Below, in pieces: positions 47,269 to 58,559 of a stretch of 64,000 nucleotides of DNA. Where the stretch lies: assembly GCA_023974075.1 (NCBI GenBank), contig JAMFTG010000295.1, forward strand, positions 1 to 64,000. Direction: 5' to 3'. A program made the translations under genes and the position numbers. The notes beneath the pieces were generated by a model. The model was not told the origin of the DNA. It saw only the letters and a list, made by a program, of their open reading frames with translations, and did no database searches. Numbering within the stretch: position 1 is the stretch's first letter; each line of letters opens with the position of its first letter. This DNA is from Chaenocephalus aceratus. Its lineage: Eukaryota > Chordata > Actinopteri > Perciformes > Channichthyidae.

Positions 47269-49231
47269 TTAAAGGGGCCCTATTCTGCTCCTTTTCAGGT
47301 GTATATCAGTATGTAGTGTCTCTACTTTAAAGAGTCCTCTCCCGCTGATGTTCAGGTGTATATCAGTATGTAGTGTCTGTACTTTAAAGAGTCCTCTCCT
47401 GCTGATGTTCAGGTGTATATCAGTATGTAGTGTCTGTACTTTAAAGAGTCCTCTCCTGCTGATGTTCAGGTGTATATCAGTATGTAGTGTCTCTACTTTA
47501 AAGAGTCCTCTCCTGCTGATGTTCAGGTGTATATCAGTTTGTAGTGTCTCTACTTTAAAGAGTCCTCTCCTGATGATGTTCAGGTGTATATCAGTATGTA
47601 GTGTCTCTACTTTAAAGAGTCCTCTCCTGCTGATGTTCAGGTGTATCAGTATGTAGTGTCTCTACTTTAAAGAGTCCTCTCCTGCTGATGTTCAGGTGTA
47701 TATCAGTATGTAGTGTCTGTACTTTAAAGAGTCCTCTCCTGCTGATGTTCAGGTGTATATCAGTATGTAGTGTCTGTACTTTAAAGAGTCCTCTCCTGCT
47801 GATGTTCAGGTGTATATCAGTATGTAGTGTCTCTACTTTAAAGAGTCCTCTCCTGCTGATGTTCAGGTGTATATCAGTTGTAGTGTCTCTACTTTAAAGA
47901 GTCCTCTCCTGATGATGTTCAGGTGTATATCAGTATGTAGTGTCTGTACTTTAAAGAGTCCTCTCCTGCTGATGTTCAGGTGTATATCAGTATGTAGTGT
48001 CTCTACTTTAAAGAGTCCTCTCCTGCTGATGTTCAGGTGTATATCAGTTGTAGTGTCTCTACTTTAAAGAGTCCTCTCCTGATGATGTTCAGGTGTATAT
48101 CAGTATGTAGTGTCTCTACTTTAAAGAGTCCTCTCCTGCTGATGTCCAGGTGTATATCAGTATGTATTGTCTCTACTTTAAAGAGTCCTCTCCTGCTGAT
48201 GTTCAGGTGTATATCAGTATGTAGTGTCTCTACTTTAAAGAGTCCTCTCCTGCTGATGTTCAGGTGTATATCAGTATGTAGTGCCTCTACTTTAAAGAGT
48301 CCTCTCCTGCTGATGTTCAGGTGTATATCAGTATGTAGTGTCTCTACTTTAAAGAGTCCTCTCCTGCTGATGTCCAGGTGTATATCAGTATGTATTGTCT
48401 CTACTTTAAAGAGTCCTCTCCTGCTGATGTTCAGGTGTATATCAGTATGTAGTGTCTCTACTTTAAAGAGTCCTCTCCTGCTGATGTTCAGGTGTATATC
48501 AGTATGTAGTGTCTCTACTTTAAAGAGTCCTCTCCTGCTGATGTTCAGGTGTATATCAGTATGTAGTGTCTCTACTTTAAAGAGTCCTCTCCTGCTGATG
48601 TCCAGGTGTATATCAGTATGTAGTGTCTCTACTTTAAAGAGTCCTCTCCTGCTGATGTTCAGGTCTATATCAGTATGTAGTGTCTCTACTTTAAAGAGTC
48701 CTCTCCTGCTGATGTCCAGGTGTATATCAGTATGTAGTGTCTCTACTTTAAAGAGTCCTCTCCTGCTGATGTCCAGGTGTATATCAGTATGTAGAGTCTC
48801 TACTTTAAAGAGTCCTCTCCTGCTGATGTTCAGGTGTATATCAGCATGTAGTGTCTCTACTTTAAAGAGTCCTCTCCTGCTGATGTCCAGGTGAATATCA
48901 GTATGTAGTGTCTCTACTGTGACATGTCTCCATGCTTTCTCATACTGCCTGTGCTGCAGCACCTCTTTTCACCCTCTGTCTGAAACCAGAGCCCTGTCTG
49001 CTCTGATTGGTTAGCTGGCCGGCTCTGTTGTGATTGGTCAACCAGCTCAGAGATTTGTGAGTGTTACATAGTGATGTCACTTTACAGAAGTAAACAAAGG
49101 AGTCGAATGGAGGCGTTTCAGGCAAGGGTGTGGGAGAGAAACTTACTCTGGATTTTAGCCTTTGAAGACTATTTCCATTCACAAAAACATATCTAACACA
49201 CAACAGGAAAGGGAGAATAGGGCGTCTTTAA
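47269..49231 (-). mobile_element. Family A MITE, full body, with the longest 57-bp array (about 28 units, array VII)
   Basis: TTAAAGGGGCCCTATTCTGC at 47269; the array runs to about 48915; then the body in reverse (CTGATTGGTTAGCTGGCCGG, CATGTTT-type sequences) to AATAGGGCGTCTTTAA at 49231. A unit with a 1-bp deletion (CAGTTGTAG) followed by a GATGATG unit recurs 170 bp apart (47878, 48048), again a three-unit period. Confidence 0.93.
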
Positions 49232-50059
49232 TTTAATGTTGTGTAAAGAGCCTTTGAAGCTATTATTAAGGGATTTGAGGAACACATAATACTGAATGAT
49301 AAAACCACAGATCCAGCTGAAACTCTTGACATTTCACAGCAGATTGTACTTCTTTTTTTTCAGCTTAGGCACTCTCATAAGGGAATCATGATTCTTTCAC
49401 CTCTTCTTCCCAATGAACTTTAAAAAGGATGGTTTTTATTTCACTGAGCTTGTATCACTGCACCCCGACTTCTCCCTCTGCTGCCTCAAGAGACAGAGGG
49501 AAATACATAGAGAAACCAAAATTGATTTTTCTGCTCTTTGAAAGCCCCAAATGTGTTTTTTTTTATAGATCCTCAAATCCTTGGAATAAAAAGCTACTAA
49601 TTTCTGCGGAAATACAATTTCCTCTATGTATTGATATTTAACCGCCTCATTGTGGAGGCCAATGGTAATCATTAGACAGATTATCGCTCAAATAATATTC
49701 AATGAAATTACATTTTTAGGAAGCCCATTATAGTGTTGTGACCTTCTCTGAGCTCATGAGTCAAACTGGGAACGAGAATAATGAGATTTTTGGGGGGAGT
49801 TTTTCAATGATGGGCTGTCAAAGCGCTCTCTTGTGCGGAAAGAACAAGGAGGAAAGGAAACTAAAAATAAGTAAATTATTCAGACACACTTGAGCTGTCT
49901 TTCTATCCAGTTGCAGTTCTATATAAATAACAGGACCTTGATGGGAATCAGTAAAGCTAAATACAGCATGACACTCCTATGAAACGGAGCATTACTAACC
50001 AATTCCTGTTTACTGATGTTCTTCCTCCTACTTTTAACAATAATAGCAAGCAACACATC
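49232..50059. other. Intron 2, no feature recognised
   Basis: Unique-looking sequence; no repeat ends found. Confidence 0.4.
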
Positions 50060-50789
50060 TAAAGGGGCCGACACACCAATCTGACACCAAAGAACACGTC
50101 CCGGCGGAACACAACTGTTGTGTCGCCTCACGTCTCCTGCGTCTTGGCCATGTGTCGCACTGGAACACACCGCAAAGACTTCAGCCGACGGCCAAGAAGC
50201 ACGTACGAACTGCACATGCGTGAGTGGCAATAACTCTCCTTACCAGCAGGCGGCGGTAGTGTGTATTCGTTATTCAAAAGAGGCAACAACCGGAAGACGA
50301 GGCTACATGGGTAGACTTCGCGTCCTTAAAATCCCCACAATGCTTTGCGCACGGATCAATTTCAAAAACCCTTGCGGATAATGGCTGAACCGACGCAGCA
50401 CACATTGAAATGTAAGTATGTAGTGGCGTAGAACATGTGTTGGTAAATATGTTACTTTGTTACATTTGTTATCACCAAAAATGTGTTCGTGAAAGTAAAG
50501 CAAGTTCATAATTAGATAGACATCGTGAGGTATTTATTTTCGATACAGTTTATGTTGAAACCGTTGGAAAGAGTGGCACACTTGTTAGCCTGTTCCATTC
50601 TTTTTCGTTTTCCGAAGCATACTTGCTTCGTTTCTGAAGGAAGTGACTTGGAAGTACACGACTACCAAGCCAGCATCTTCACGATTGAGAAACTGGCCAC
50701 AGACTGCGTGATACACCGAGAGAAGAAGAACAGACTGCGTGATATAAACGAACAACAAATAGCGTGTGCGTTCCATTGTCACTCTACAG
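50060..50789 (+). other. GC-richer segment, probable DNA-transposon remnant, with ATG frame and strong donor
   Basis: AAAGGGGCCGACACACCAAT at 50060 resembles the end of a dispersed fish DNA transposon. At about 50382 an ATG opens M-A-E-P-T-Q-H-T-L-K and meets GTAAGTA at 50412, a textbook donor. It could be the first exon of a decayed transposon gene or retained promoter-like DNA. The right end was not found. Confidence 0.3.
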
Positions 50790-52868
50790 CAGGGGTGCCC
50801 AACCTTTTTTGAACCGAGAGCTACTTTTAAAGTTGCCAGTCTGCCGAGATCTACCAAATAGAGAGGCGTAGCCATTACTGACAGCCTACTACCAGGTAAA
50901 TACACACTTCTACTTGTATAAAACTGACCTTTGTACGATTAATACTTCATAAAATACTGCAGATCCTTTATCTTCACCTCTTTCTAATCTACACACATAC
51001 AAGTATTTAACTGAAGCTACACAGCAGTGTTGTTGATACAGGAGTTGGAGTTTATGCACACGTCACTACAGTGGGTAATGTTTAAGAAACATTGAACAGT
51101 GCTGCCACATATGACACAGGGAAAAAAGAGAAGACTCTGAACGCTTTCTTTGCCATTAAATAAAAATAGTGTTGCTACAAAAGTATAAATTAGGCTCACT
51201 AATAAGACAACTCAGATCTGAAGCTACTACAGGAATCTGCTGCCAAAGTGCAATAAAAAAGATAACATTAATAGAATCAAACCCTTTTGTTGCATTTTAG
51301 TAGATTATAAAAAGAAATGCCTTTAAAATAGGATGCAAGCAACACTAGTTTATTAACCTGAATTGATAATAGACTATAATCAATTTAAGTTTGCATTCTT
51401 ATACCATTGTGTACAATAATTATAATGACTAAGTTCAAACAAGCTAAAACTCACAGCTGATTAATAACGGTATCTAACTTGAGTTTTTATCATATCAAAA
51501 ACCTGTTGAAATGCTACTGTTATTGTTGTTGTTTACTGTCCCTAAAAGCACGTCGGCAGCCTCCAGGAATGCTTCTTTCACAACTTCGCCGTCTTTGAAA
51601 GACTTCATGTGTTTCGCAAGAACGTGACTGACACGATAAGATGCTCTGGAGCAGCCTTGCTCTTGTTGTTGGGCGGGTGAAAATGGACTGCTGTCCTCTC
51701 AGGCTCCTCCCCTTTGGGAGCGTAGGGCAGAATTAGGAGGGAATTCCGTCTCGTAGCATTTGTGCGTTCCAAGAATGCAGGGTTGTTGGTTGTTCCTGGA
51801 GTCTCTAAAAGTGCAATGGGAGCCAGAGCCTTTTCTTATCAAGCTCCACATTTGTGGAATCAGCTTCCAGTTTGTGTTCGGGCGGCAGACACCCTATCCG
51901 TTTTTAAGAGTGCGCTTAAGACCTTCCTTTTTGATAAAGCTTATAGTTAGGGCTGATTAGACTCAGCCCCTAGTTTTGCTGATATAGGCTTAGTTTGTCG
52001 GGGGACATCTTACTTCTTCCTTCTCTCTGTCTGTACCTGTGTACTCTCATGTTCCGATTAACCCAGCTTCCCCACATTTCTTTCTTTTTGGTGTCTATAT
52101 ACGCCGGGATCCGGAGTCATGGATGATCCTGCGGCCCTGTGTCCTGGATCGCGAGCGCTGGATCTTGAGTCGTGGCTGTGGTCCTGGATCATCGGTCCTG
52201 GATGGATATCCTCGTGGATTCATCTTCCTATTATACACACATGCATTTCCAAACATCTGGACTACCTATGTTGCAAATGTATTATCTTTTCAATTTACAC
52301 ACGGCATCTATTGCACGTCTGTCCGTCCTGGGAGAGGGATCCCTCCTCCGTTGCTCTCCCTGAGGTTTCTCCCATTTTTCCCTTTAAACGGGGTTTTCTT
52401 TGGAAGTTTTTCCTTGTACGATGTGAGGGTCTAGGACAGAGGGTCTAAGGACAGAGGGTCTACGGACAGAGGGTCTAAGGACAGAGGGTCTAAGGACAGA
52501 GGGTGTCGTATTGTCATACTGATATTCTGTACACACTGTGAAGACCACTGAGACAAATGTAACATTTGTGATATTGGGCTATATAAATAAACATTGATTG
52601 ATTGATTGATTGATTGATGATATATTTTGGGCTCTTTTGCTTCTGCCATAATTGCGTCTTGTGTGTGTGCGGACTGTCACTCCTGTTGACACGGACAACG
52701 TCAGCGAAATATTGCCCACTGCCCACCAGTCACGCCCCGACACATGGGGTCACGCCGGCCAATCACAAAGCTTTGATGCGTTCAAGTGCATTATTCTGGC
52801 ACAGGAAGATTATGTCATAGGACATTAACGATAAAACAGAATATTGTTGTTCTATTTTTAGACACATC
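50790..52868. mobile_element. hAT-like MITE left end, extended by a LINE insertion
   Basis: CAGGGGTGCCCAACCTTTTT at 50790, then GAACCGAGAGCTACTTTTAA, is the left end of a common fish hAT derivative. Sequence near 52690-52868 fits its right interior. The expected right terminus is replaced by the hairpin at 52869. The LINE at 51700-52617 sits between. Confidence 0.5.
51700..52617 (+). mobile_element. LINE 3' fragment with (ATTG)n tail
   Basis: Coding end A-F-S-Y-Q-A-P-H-L-W-N-Q-L-P-V then L-K-T-F-L-F-D-K-A-Y-S. The 3' UTR has the stock sequence CTCCCTGAGGTTTCTCCCAT, GTGATATTGGGCTATATAAA and a GATTGATTGATT tail. The upstream limit is approximate. A 15-bp tandem (GGTCTAAGGACAGAG, about 5 copies) lies at 52433-52507. 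Confidence 0.82.
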
Positions 52869-52903
52869 TCGCGATCGACTGGGAGATTCCCAGTCGATCG
52901 CGA
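52869..52903. repeat. Perfect 16-bp inverted repeat (hairpin, 3-nt loop)
   Basis: TCGCGATCGACTGGGA, loop GAT, TCCCAGTCGATCGCGA. GC-rich and exact, so very stable as a hairpin. Confidence 0.97.
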
Positions 52904-53946
52904 CTACAGCGAGAAGCTCATGGGGCTTTCCCGAACCTGTGTCGAGAGCTGGAGTCAAATGAAATCTCAGATTTGCCTTCTTAATCGTTTGTTTGGGTCC
53001 CTCACTTCCGTGAAACGACGGAATGGTAATGTCTGTCTGTCCAGATTTAAATGTCTCAACAACTATTGGCTGAATTACATTTTCATTTGATCTTCAATTG
53101 GACGTTTTATTACTGGACTTTTTTTTTCTCTTTTAACTTGTGTTTATATAAGTATATATTTTCGTATGTTTAATTGTTTTCTTAGTTCATTTTTTAAGAT
53201 GGAGCGACTTTAACTAAACCCACGTTCCCTTGGGATGAATAACTCACAGGATGAACTGCCATCACTTTGGGGATCTTTGAAATGTATCAAAAATGAAACA
53301 TGAACAATATTTTTTTTTATAACCAAAAACCTGCAGAACTAATGCGAGTGACATCGCCTTCCTTTGTGTTTAGAGCCAATTAGCAAATATTAGCATTCAA
53401 ACCTGTAAGCATTCAGATTATTATCGATTCAGATTATTATCGATTCAGATTATCGATTCATCTGACATTTATTTTGTCTAAGAATACAAATGTTCTTGTT
53501 CAATTTCTCAGAGTCAAGGTGACATATTAATCTTGTTTGCTTTTATCCAGTCCATAACAAATATTTAGTTTTTTGATATTATTTGATAAAGATAATCATA
53601 AAATCCTCGGAGGCTTAAACCAATTTGACTGAAATGTTAAATCAATTGTTAAAAAAATGGTGTCTGATTAATTTCTCATGGACTAAGTAATCCATTAAGC
53701 TACTAATCTTGTCAGTGAAATCACAAATCATGCAGAACTCATTAGACGAGGAGAAGTCCTAACTCTTGGCAGGCAGCTCTTCTTGTCCATAAACTGATAG
53801 CTGGCAGTCTGATGGAAAGGGTTTGCCTAATAAATCAAATTATGTAAAATGATGGGAGGTTTATGACTGCACCGAGGATCACGAGTCACTCTGTGCCTCC
53901 TTTCTAAAACCTCTCAGAGAGTCGTGATCAGAAGGAGGACGCTCAC
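52904..53946. other. Intron 2 next to exon 2, no feature recognised
   Basis: Contains a short local repeat of GATTATTATCGATTCA at 53415-53460. No transposon end was identified. Confidence 0.4.
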
Positions 53947-54040
53947 CATCTCCGGAGAGGCTGCTCTGTCAGAGGGACGCTCCGCAGAGCCGCTCCCAAA
54001 AGCATCAGGAAGGCCGAGAGGAGGAGGGACGCCCGCAGAC
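53947..54040 (-). CDS. slc49a4: slc49a4 exon 2: TM3
   Basis: A 94-nt exon that no long open frame reveals; it was found from the splice sites and the protein. It completes Gly101 and runs to Trp132: L-R-A-S-L-L-L-S-A-F-L-M-L-L-G then A-A-L-R-S-V-P-L, matching human LRITVLLTSFLMVLG and what follows it. The residues form TM3. The acceptor AG is at 54042-54041 after a strong C/T tract; the donor is ATG/GTGAGC at 53946. Only 28 bp of intron separate the acceptor from the end of a MITE carrying the 37-bp array. Confidence 0.93.
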
Positions 54041-54069
54041 CTGGGGGAGAGAGAGAGGGGAGAGAAGCG

Positions 54070-57000
54070 TTAAAGGTCACCTATTATGCAAAGTCCTCTT
54101 CTCCATGTCTCTTCTACATCAACATGTGTCCCCTCTTCTCCATGTCTCTTCTACATCAACATGTGTCCCCTCTTCTTCATGTCTCTTCTACATCAACATG
54201 TGTCCCCTCTTCTTCATGTCTCTTCTACATCAACATGTGTCCCCTCTTCTTCATGTCTCTTCTACATCAACATGTGTCCCCTCTTCTTCATGTCTCTTCT
54301 ACGTCAACACGTGTCCCCTCTTCTTCATGTCTCTTCTACATCAACACGTGTCCCCTCTTCTTCATGTCTCTTCTACATCAACATGTGTCCCCTCTTCTTC
54401 ATGTCTCTTCTACGTCAACACGTGTCCCCTCTTCTTCACGTCTCTTCTACATCAACACGTGTCCCCTCTTCTTCATGTCTCTTCTACATCAACATGTGTC
54501 CCCTCTTCTTCATGTCTCGTCTACATCAACATGTGTCCCCTCTTCTTCATGTCTCTTCTACATCAACATGTGTCCCCTCTTCTTCATGTCTCTTCTACAT
54601 CAACATGTGTCCCCTCTTCTTCATGTCTCTTCTACATCAACATGTGTCCCCTCTTCTTCATGTCTCTTCTACATCAACATGTGTCCCCTCTTCTTCATGT
54701 CTCTTCTACATCAACATGTGTCCCCTCTTCTTCATGTCTCTTCTACATCAACATGTGTCCCCTCTTCTCCATGTCTCTTCTACATCAACATGTGTCCTCT
54801 CTTCTTCATGTCTCTTCTACATCACCATGTGTCCCCTCTTCTTCATGTCTCTTCTACATCAACATGTGTCCCCTCTTCTCTATCAACATGTGTCCCTTCT
54901 TCTTCATGTCTCTCCTACATCAACATGTGTCCCCTCTTCTCCATCAACATGTGTCCCCTCTTCTTCATGTCTCTTCTACATCAACATGTGTCCCCTCTTC
55001 TTCATGTCTCGTCTACATCAACATGTGTCCCCTCTTCTTCATGTCTCTTCTACATCAACATGTGTCCCCTCTTCTTCATGTCTCTTCTGCATCAACATGT
55101 GTCCCCTCTTCTTCATGTCTCTTCTACATCAACATGTGTCCCCTCTTCTTCATGTCTCTTCTACATCAACATGTGTCCCCTCTTCTTCATGTCTCTTCTG
55201 CATCAACATGTGTCCCCTCTTCTTCATGTCTCTTCTACATCAACATGTGTCCCCTCTTCTCCATGTCTCTTCTACATCAACATGTGTCCCCTCTTCTCCA
55301 TGTCTCTTCTACATCAACATGTGTCCCCTCTTCTCCATGTCTCTTCTACATCAACATGTGTCCCCTCTTCTTCATGTCTCTTCTACATCAACATGTGTCC
55401 CCTCTTCTTCATGTCTCTTCTACATCAACATGTGTCCCCTCTTCTTCATGTATCTTCTACATCAACATGTGTCCCCTCTTCTTCATGTCTCTTTTACATC
55501 AACATGTGTCCCCTCTTCTTCATGTCTCTTCTACATCAACATGTGTCCCCTCTACTTCATGTCTCTTCTACATCACCATGTGTCCCCTCTTCTTCATGTC
55601 TCTTCTGCATCAACATGTGCCCCCTCTTCTCCATGTCTCTTCTACATCAACATGTGTCCCCTCTTCTTCATCAACATGTGTCCCCTCTTCTCCATGTCTC
55701 TTCTACATCAACATGTGTCCCCTCTTCTTCATGTCTCTTCTACATCAACATGTGTCCCCTCTTCTTCATGTCTCTTCTGCATCAACATGTGTCCCCTCTT
55801 CTTCATGTCTCTTCTACATCAACATGTGTCCCCTCTTCTCCATGTCTCTTCTACATCAACATGTGTCCCCTCTTCTCCATGTCTCTTCTACATCAACATG
55901 TGTCCCCTCTTCTCCATGTCTCTTCTACATCAACATGTGTCCCCTCTTCTTCATGTCTCTTCTACATCAACATGTGTTCCCCTCTTCTTCATGTATCTTC
56001 TACATCAACATGTGTCCCCTCTTCTCATGTCTCTTTTACATCAACATGTGTCCCCTCTTCTTCATGTCTCTTCTACATCAACATGTGTCCCCTCTTCTTC
56101 ATGTCTCTTTTCCATCACCATGTGTCCCCTCTACTTCATGTCTCTTCTACATCACCATGTGTCCCCTCTTCTTCATGTCTCTTCTACATCAACACGTGTG
56201 CCCTCTTCTCCATGTCTCTTCTACATCAACACGTGTCCCCTCTTCTTCATGTCTCTTCTACATCAACACGTGTCCCCTCTTCTCCATGTCTCTTCTACAT
56301 CAACACGTGTCCCCTCTTCTCCATGTCTCTTCTACATCAACACGTGTCCCCTCTTCTTCATGTATCTTCTACATCAACATGTGTCCCCTCTTCTTCATGT
56401 CTCTTTTACATCAACATGTGTCCCCTCTTCTTCATGTCTCTTCTACATCAAATGTGTCCCCTCTTCTTCATGTCTCTTTTCCATCACCATGTGTCCCCTC
56501 TACTTCATGTCTCTTCTACATCACCATGTGTCCCCTCTTCTTCATGTCTCTTCTACATCAACACGTGTGCCCTCTTCTCCATGTCTCTTCTACATCAACA
56601 CGTGTCCCCTCTTCTTCATGCCTCTTCTACATCAACATGTGTCCCCTCTTCTCCATGTCTCTTTTACATCAACATGTGTCCCCTCTTCTTCATGTCTCTT
56701 CTACATCAACATGTGTCCCCTCTTCTTCATCAACATGTGTCCCCTCTCTTCCGTCTCTTCTACATCAACATGTGTCCCCTCTTCTTCATGTCTCTTCTAC
56801 ATCAACATGTGTCCCCTCTTCTTCATGTCTCTTCTACATCAACATGTGTCCCCTCTTCTTCATGTCTCTTCTACATCAACATGTGTCCCCCTCTTCTCAT
56901 GTCTCTTCTACATCAACATGTGTCCCCTCTTCTTCATGTCTCTTCTACATCAACATGTGTCCCCTCTTCTTCATGTCTCTTCTACATCAACATGTGTCCC

Positions 57001-57450
57001 CTCTTCTCCATGTCTCTTCTACATCAACACGTGTCCCCTCTTCTCCATGTCTCTTCTACATCAACATGTGTCCCCTCTCATGTCTCTACATCAACATGTG
57101 TCCCCTCTTCTCATGTCTCTCTACATCAACATGTGTCCCCTCTTCTTCCATGTCTCTTCTACATCAACATGTGTCCCCTCTTCTCCATGTCTCTTCTACA
57201 TCACCATGTGTCCCCTCTTCTTCATGTCTCTTCTACATCAACATGTGTCCCCTCTTCTTCATGTCTCTTCTACATCAACATGTGTCCCCTCTGTGGAAAG
57301 AGACTGAAAGTTTCAGGAACAAAGATTCTCTCTCTTTTTGATCCATTTCTATAAAAACCTGTCTGAAAATGAGCTGACACTTTATGATGTCATAACGATG
57401 TTTTGGTTTGTGTAACCATTAGCCAATCAGCAACCAAGGATTTTTAGTAA
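54070..57450 (+). mobile_element. Kolobok-type MITE with about 86 copies of a 37-bp unit (family B, copy 2), in intron 1
   Basis: TTAAAGGTCACCTATTATGC at 54070 leads directly into the array (54098-57290; unit CATGTCTCTTCTACATCAAC plus ATGTGTCCCCTCTTCTT). The sequence after the array (GATCCATTTCTATAAAAACC, TTATGATGTCATAACG) resembles the inside of the 26688 relative; the far end was not found, so the end coordinate is approximate. A block of about ten units is duplicated (CCATCACCAT at 56112 and 56481). Since 37 is not a multiple of 3 and the unit has no stop in any plus frame, all three frames stay open for over 1,070 codons. Confidence 0.9.
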
Positions 57451-58559
57451 AATGGTCTGCAAAGGCTAAAATTAATGCAGATGGTTTAAAGCGAAACCAA
57501 AGACAGAAATAAAGAAATATTCCCAGCAAGAGTGCAGACCAACTTCCTTTCTCTATCGACTTGGAAGTGTCTCTTCTCAGTTTCCCCCACGTGACGTTCA
57601 ACAGAGGAAACTCTCTCCACTTCCCTGTTCTCCTCTTTCCGTGCCAGTTGCTATTTACACAAGCTTTAAACGAATCAGTAGATATTAACACCGGTGTCCT
57701 GGGGTGGATCTGTGCTTTATCAATCAGCGAAACAGCTCTTAGTTAGTGGGCGCCCATAACCTATCACAGAAATGTATATATTGTTACACTGACTTGAGAT
57801 TATTGAGCCATTTCAGTTTTCTCCCCTTCTGTGTTCATTGTCTTTTTGAATTGTGAATGTGATGTTGCGTTTCTGCTGCTTTCAGTCATAATAATAGTGC
57901 TGCAGAGTTTTTCTCATGCATGTGTTCATATTTGAATCTAGTCAAACTAAAAAGTCAGTAACCTATATGTATCAGAGGCCTTTAAAGCAGGACTTCATTC
58001 CCACTTAAATGGGTGGATTAGCTTTTGTCACCTTCTGCACCGTCAGCATAAGTAGCCTATTATGTAAGACCTGCTACTCCCTAGTGACTTCACCACATGT
58101 GACCTATTCTAGCACTCCAGCTTCTCTTCGATGGCAACTATACTGTGATCATCACCAGCCTTGGGGAAGAGAAACTCCCGGGCGAGCATTTCCCCCACTC
58201 ACAGTGTGGAGAAGAGCCCCGAGGTGCGTGCGTGCGGGTCATACACACACAGCAGTGTAGGCCGGAGTCAGCCTCTGGATGTCATGATGGTTTTTTTAAA
58301 CAGGGTCACACCCCGGCTTACAATATGTGAATGCTGAATGAGCCGCGCTGACTCGATATGCAACTCGGAGGCAGAATAAGCTGCACGCTGCGTATCAATT
58401 GAGCATGAACTTTACCGGTATGAGGTGAAGCTGGATTATATTCTACGGACCAAACGTTTATTATTCCGCCGACTTATTTTGGCCCTCTTCTCCTCCCGCA
58501 TTGAACATCACAGACACTCAGTTCGAACATCAAAACGTTCAGCTCGGTCGGGAATCGAT
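57451..58559. other. Intron 1, no clear feature
   Basis: AATGGTCTGCAAAGGCTAAA near 57452 resembles a family A internal segment. The rest was not recognised. Confidence 0.35.

Noticed and set aside
54086..57354. Three overlapping plus-strand frames of about 1,075 codons as repetitive proteins
   Set aside because: They are the same 37-bp repeat read in three phases; a real gene would not keep all three frames open. No promoter or splice context, and the array lies in an slc49a4 intron on the other strand.
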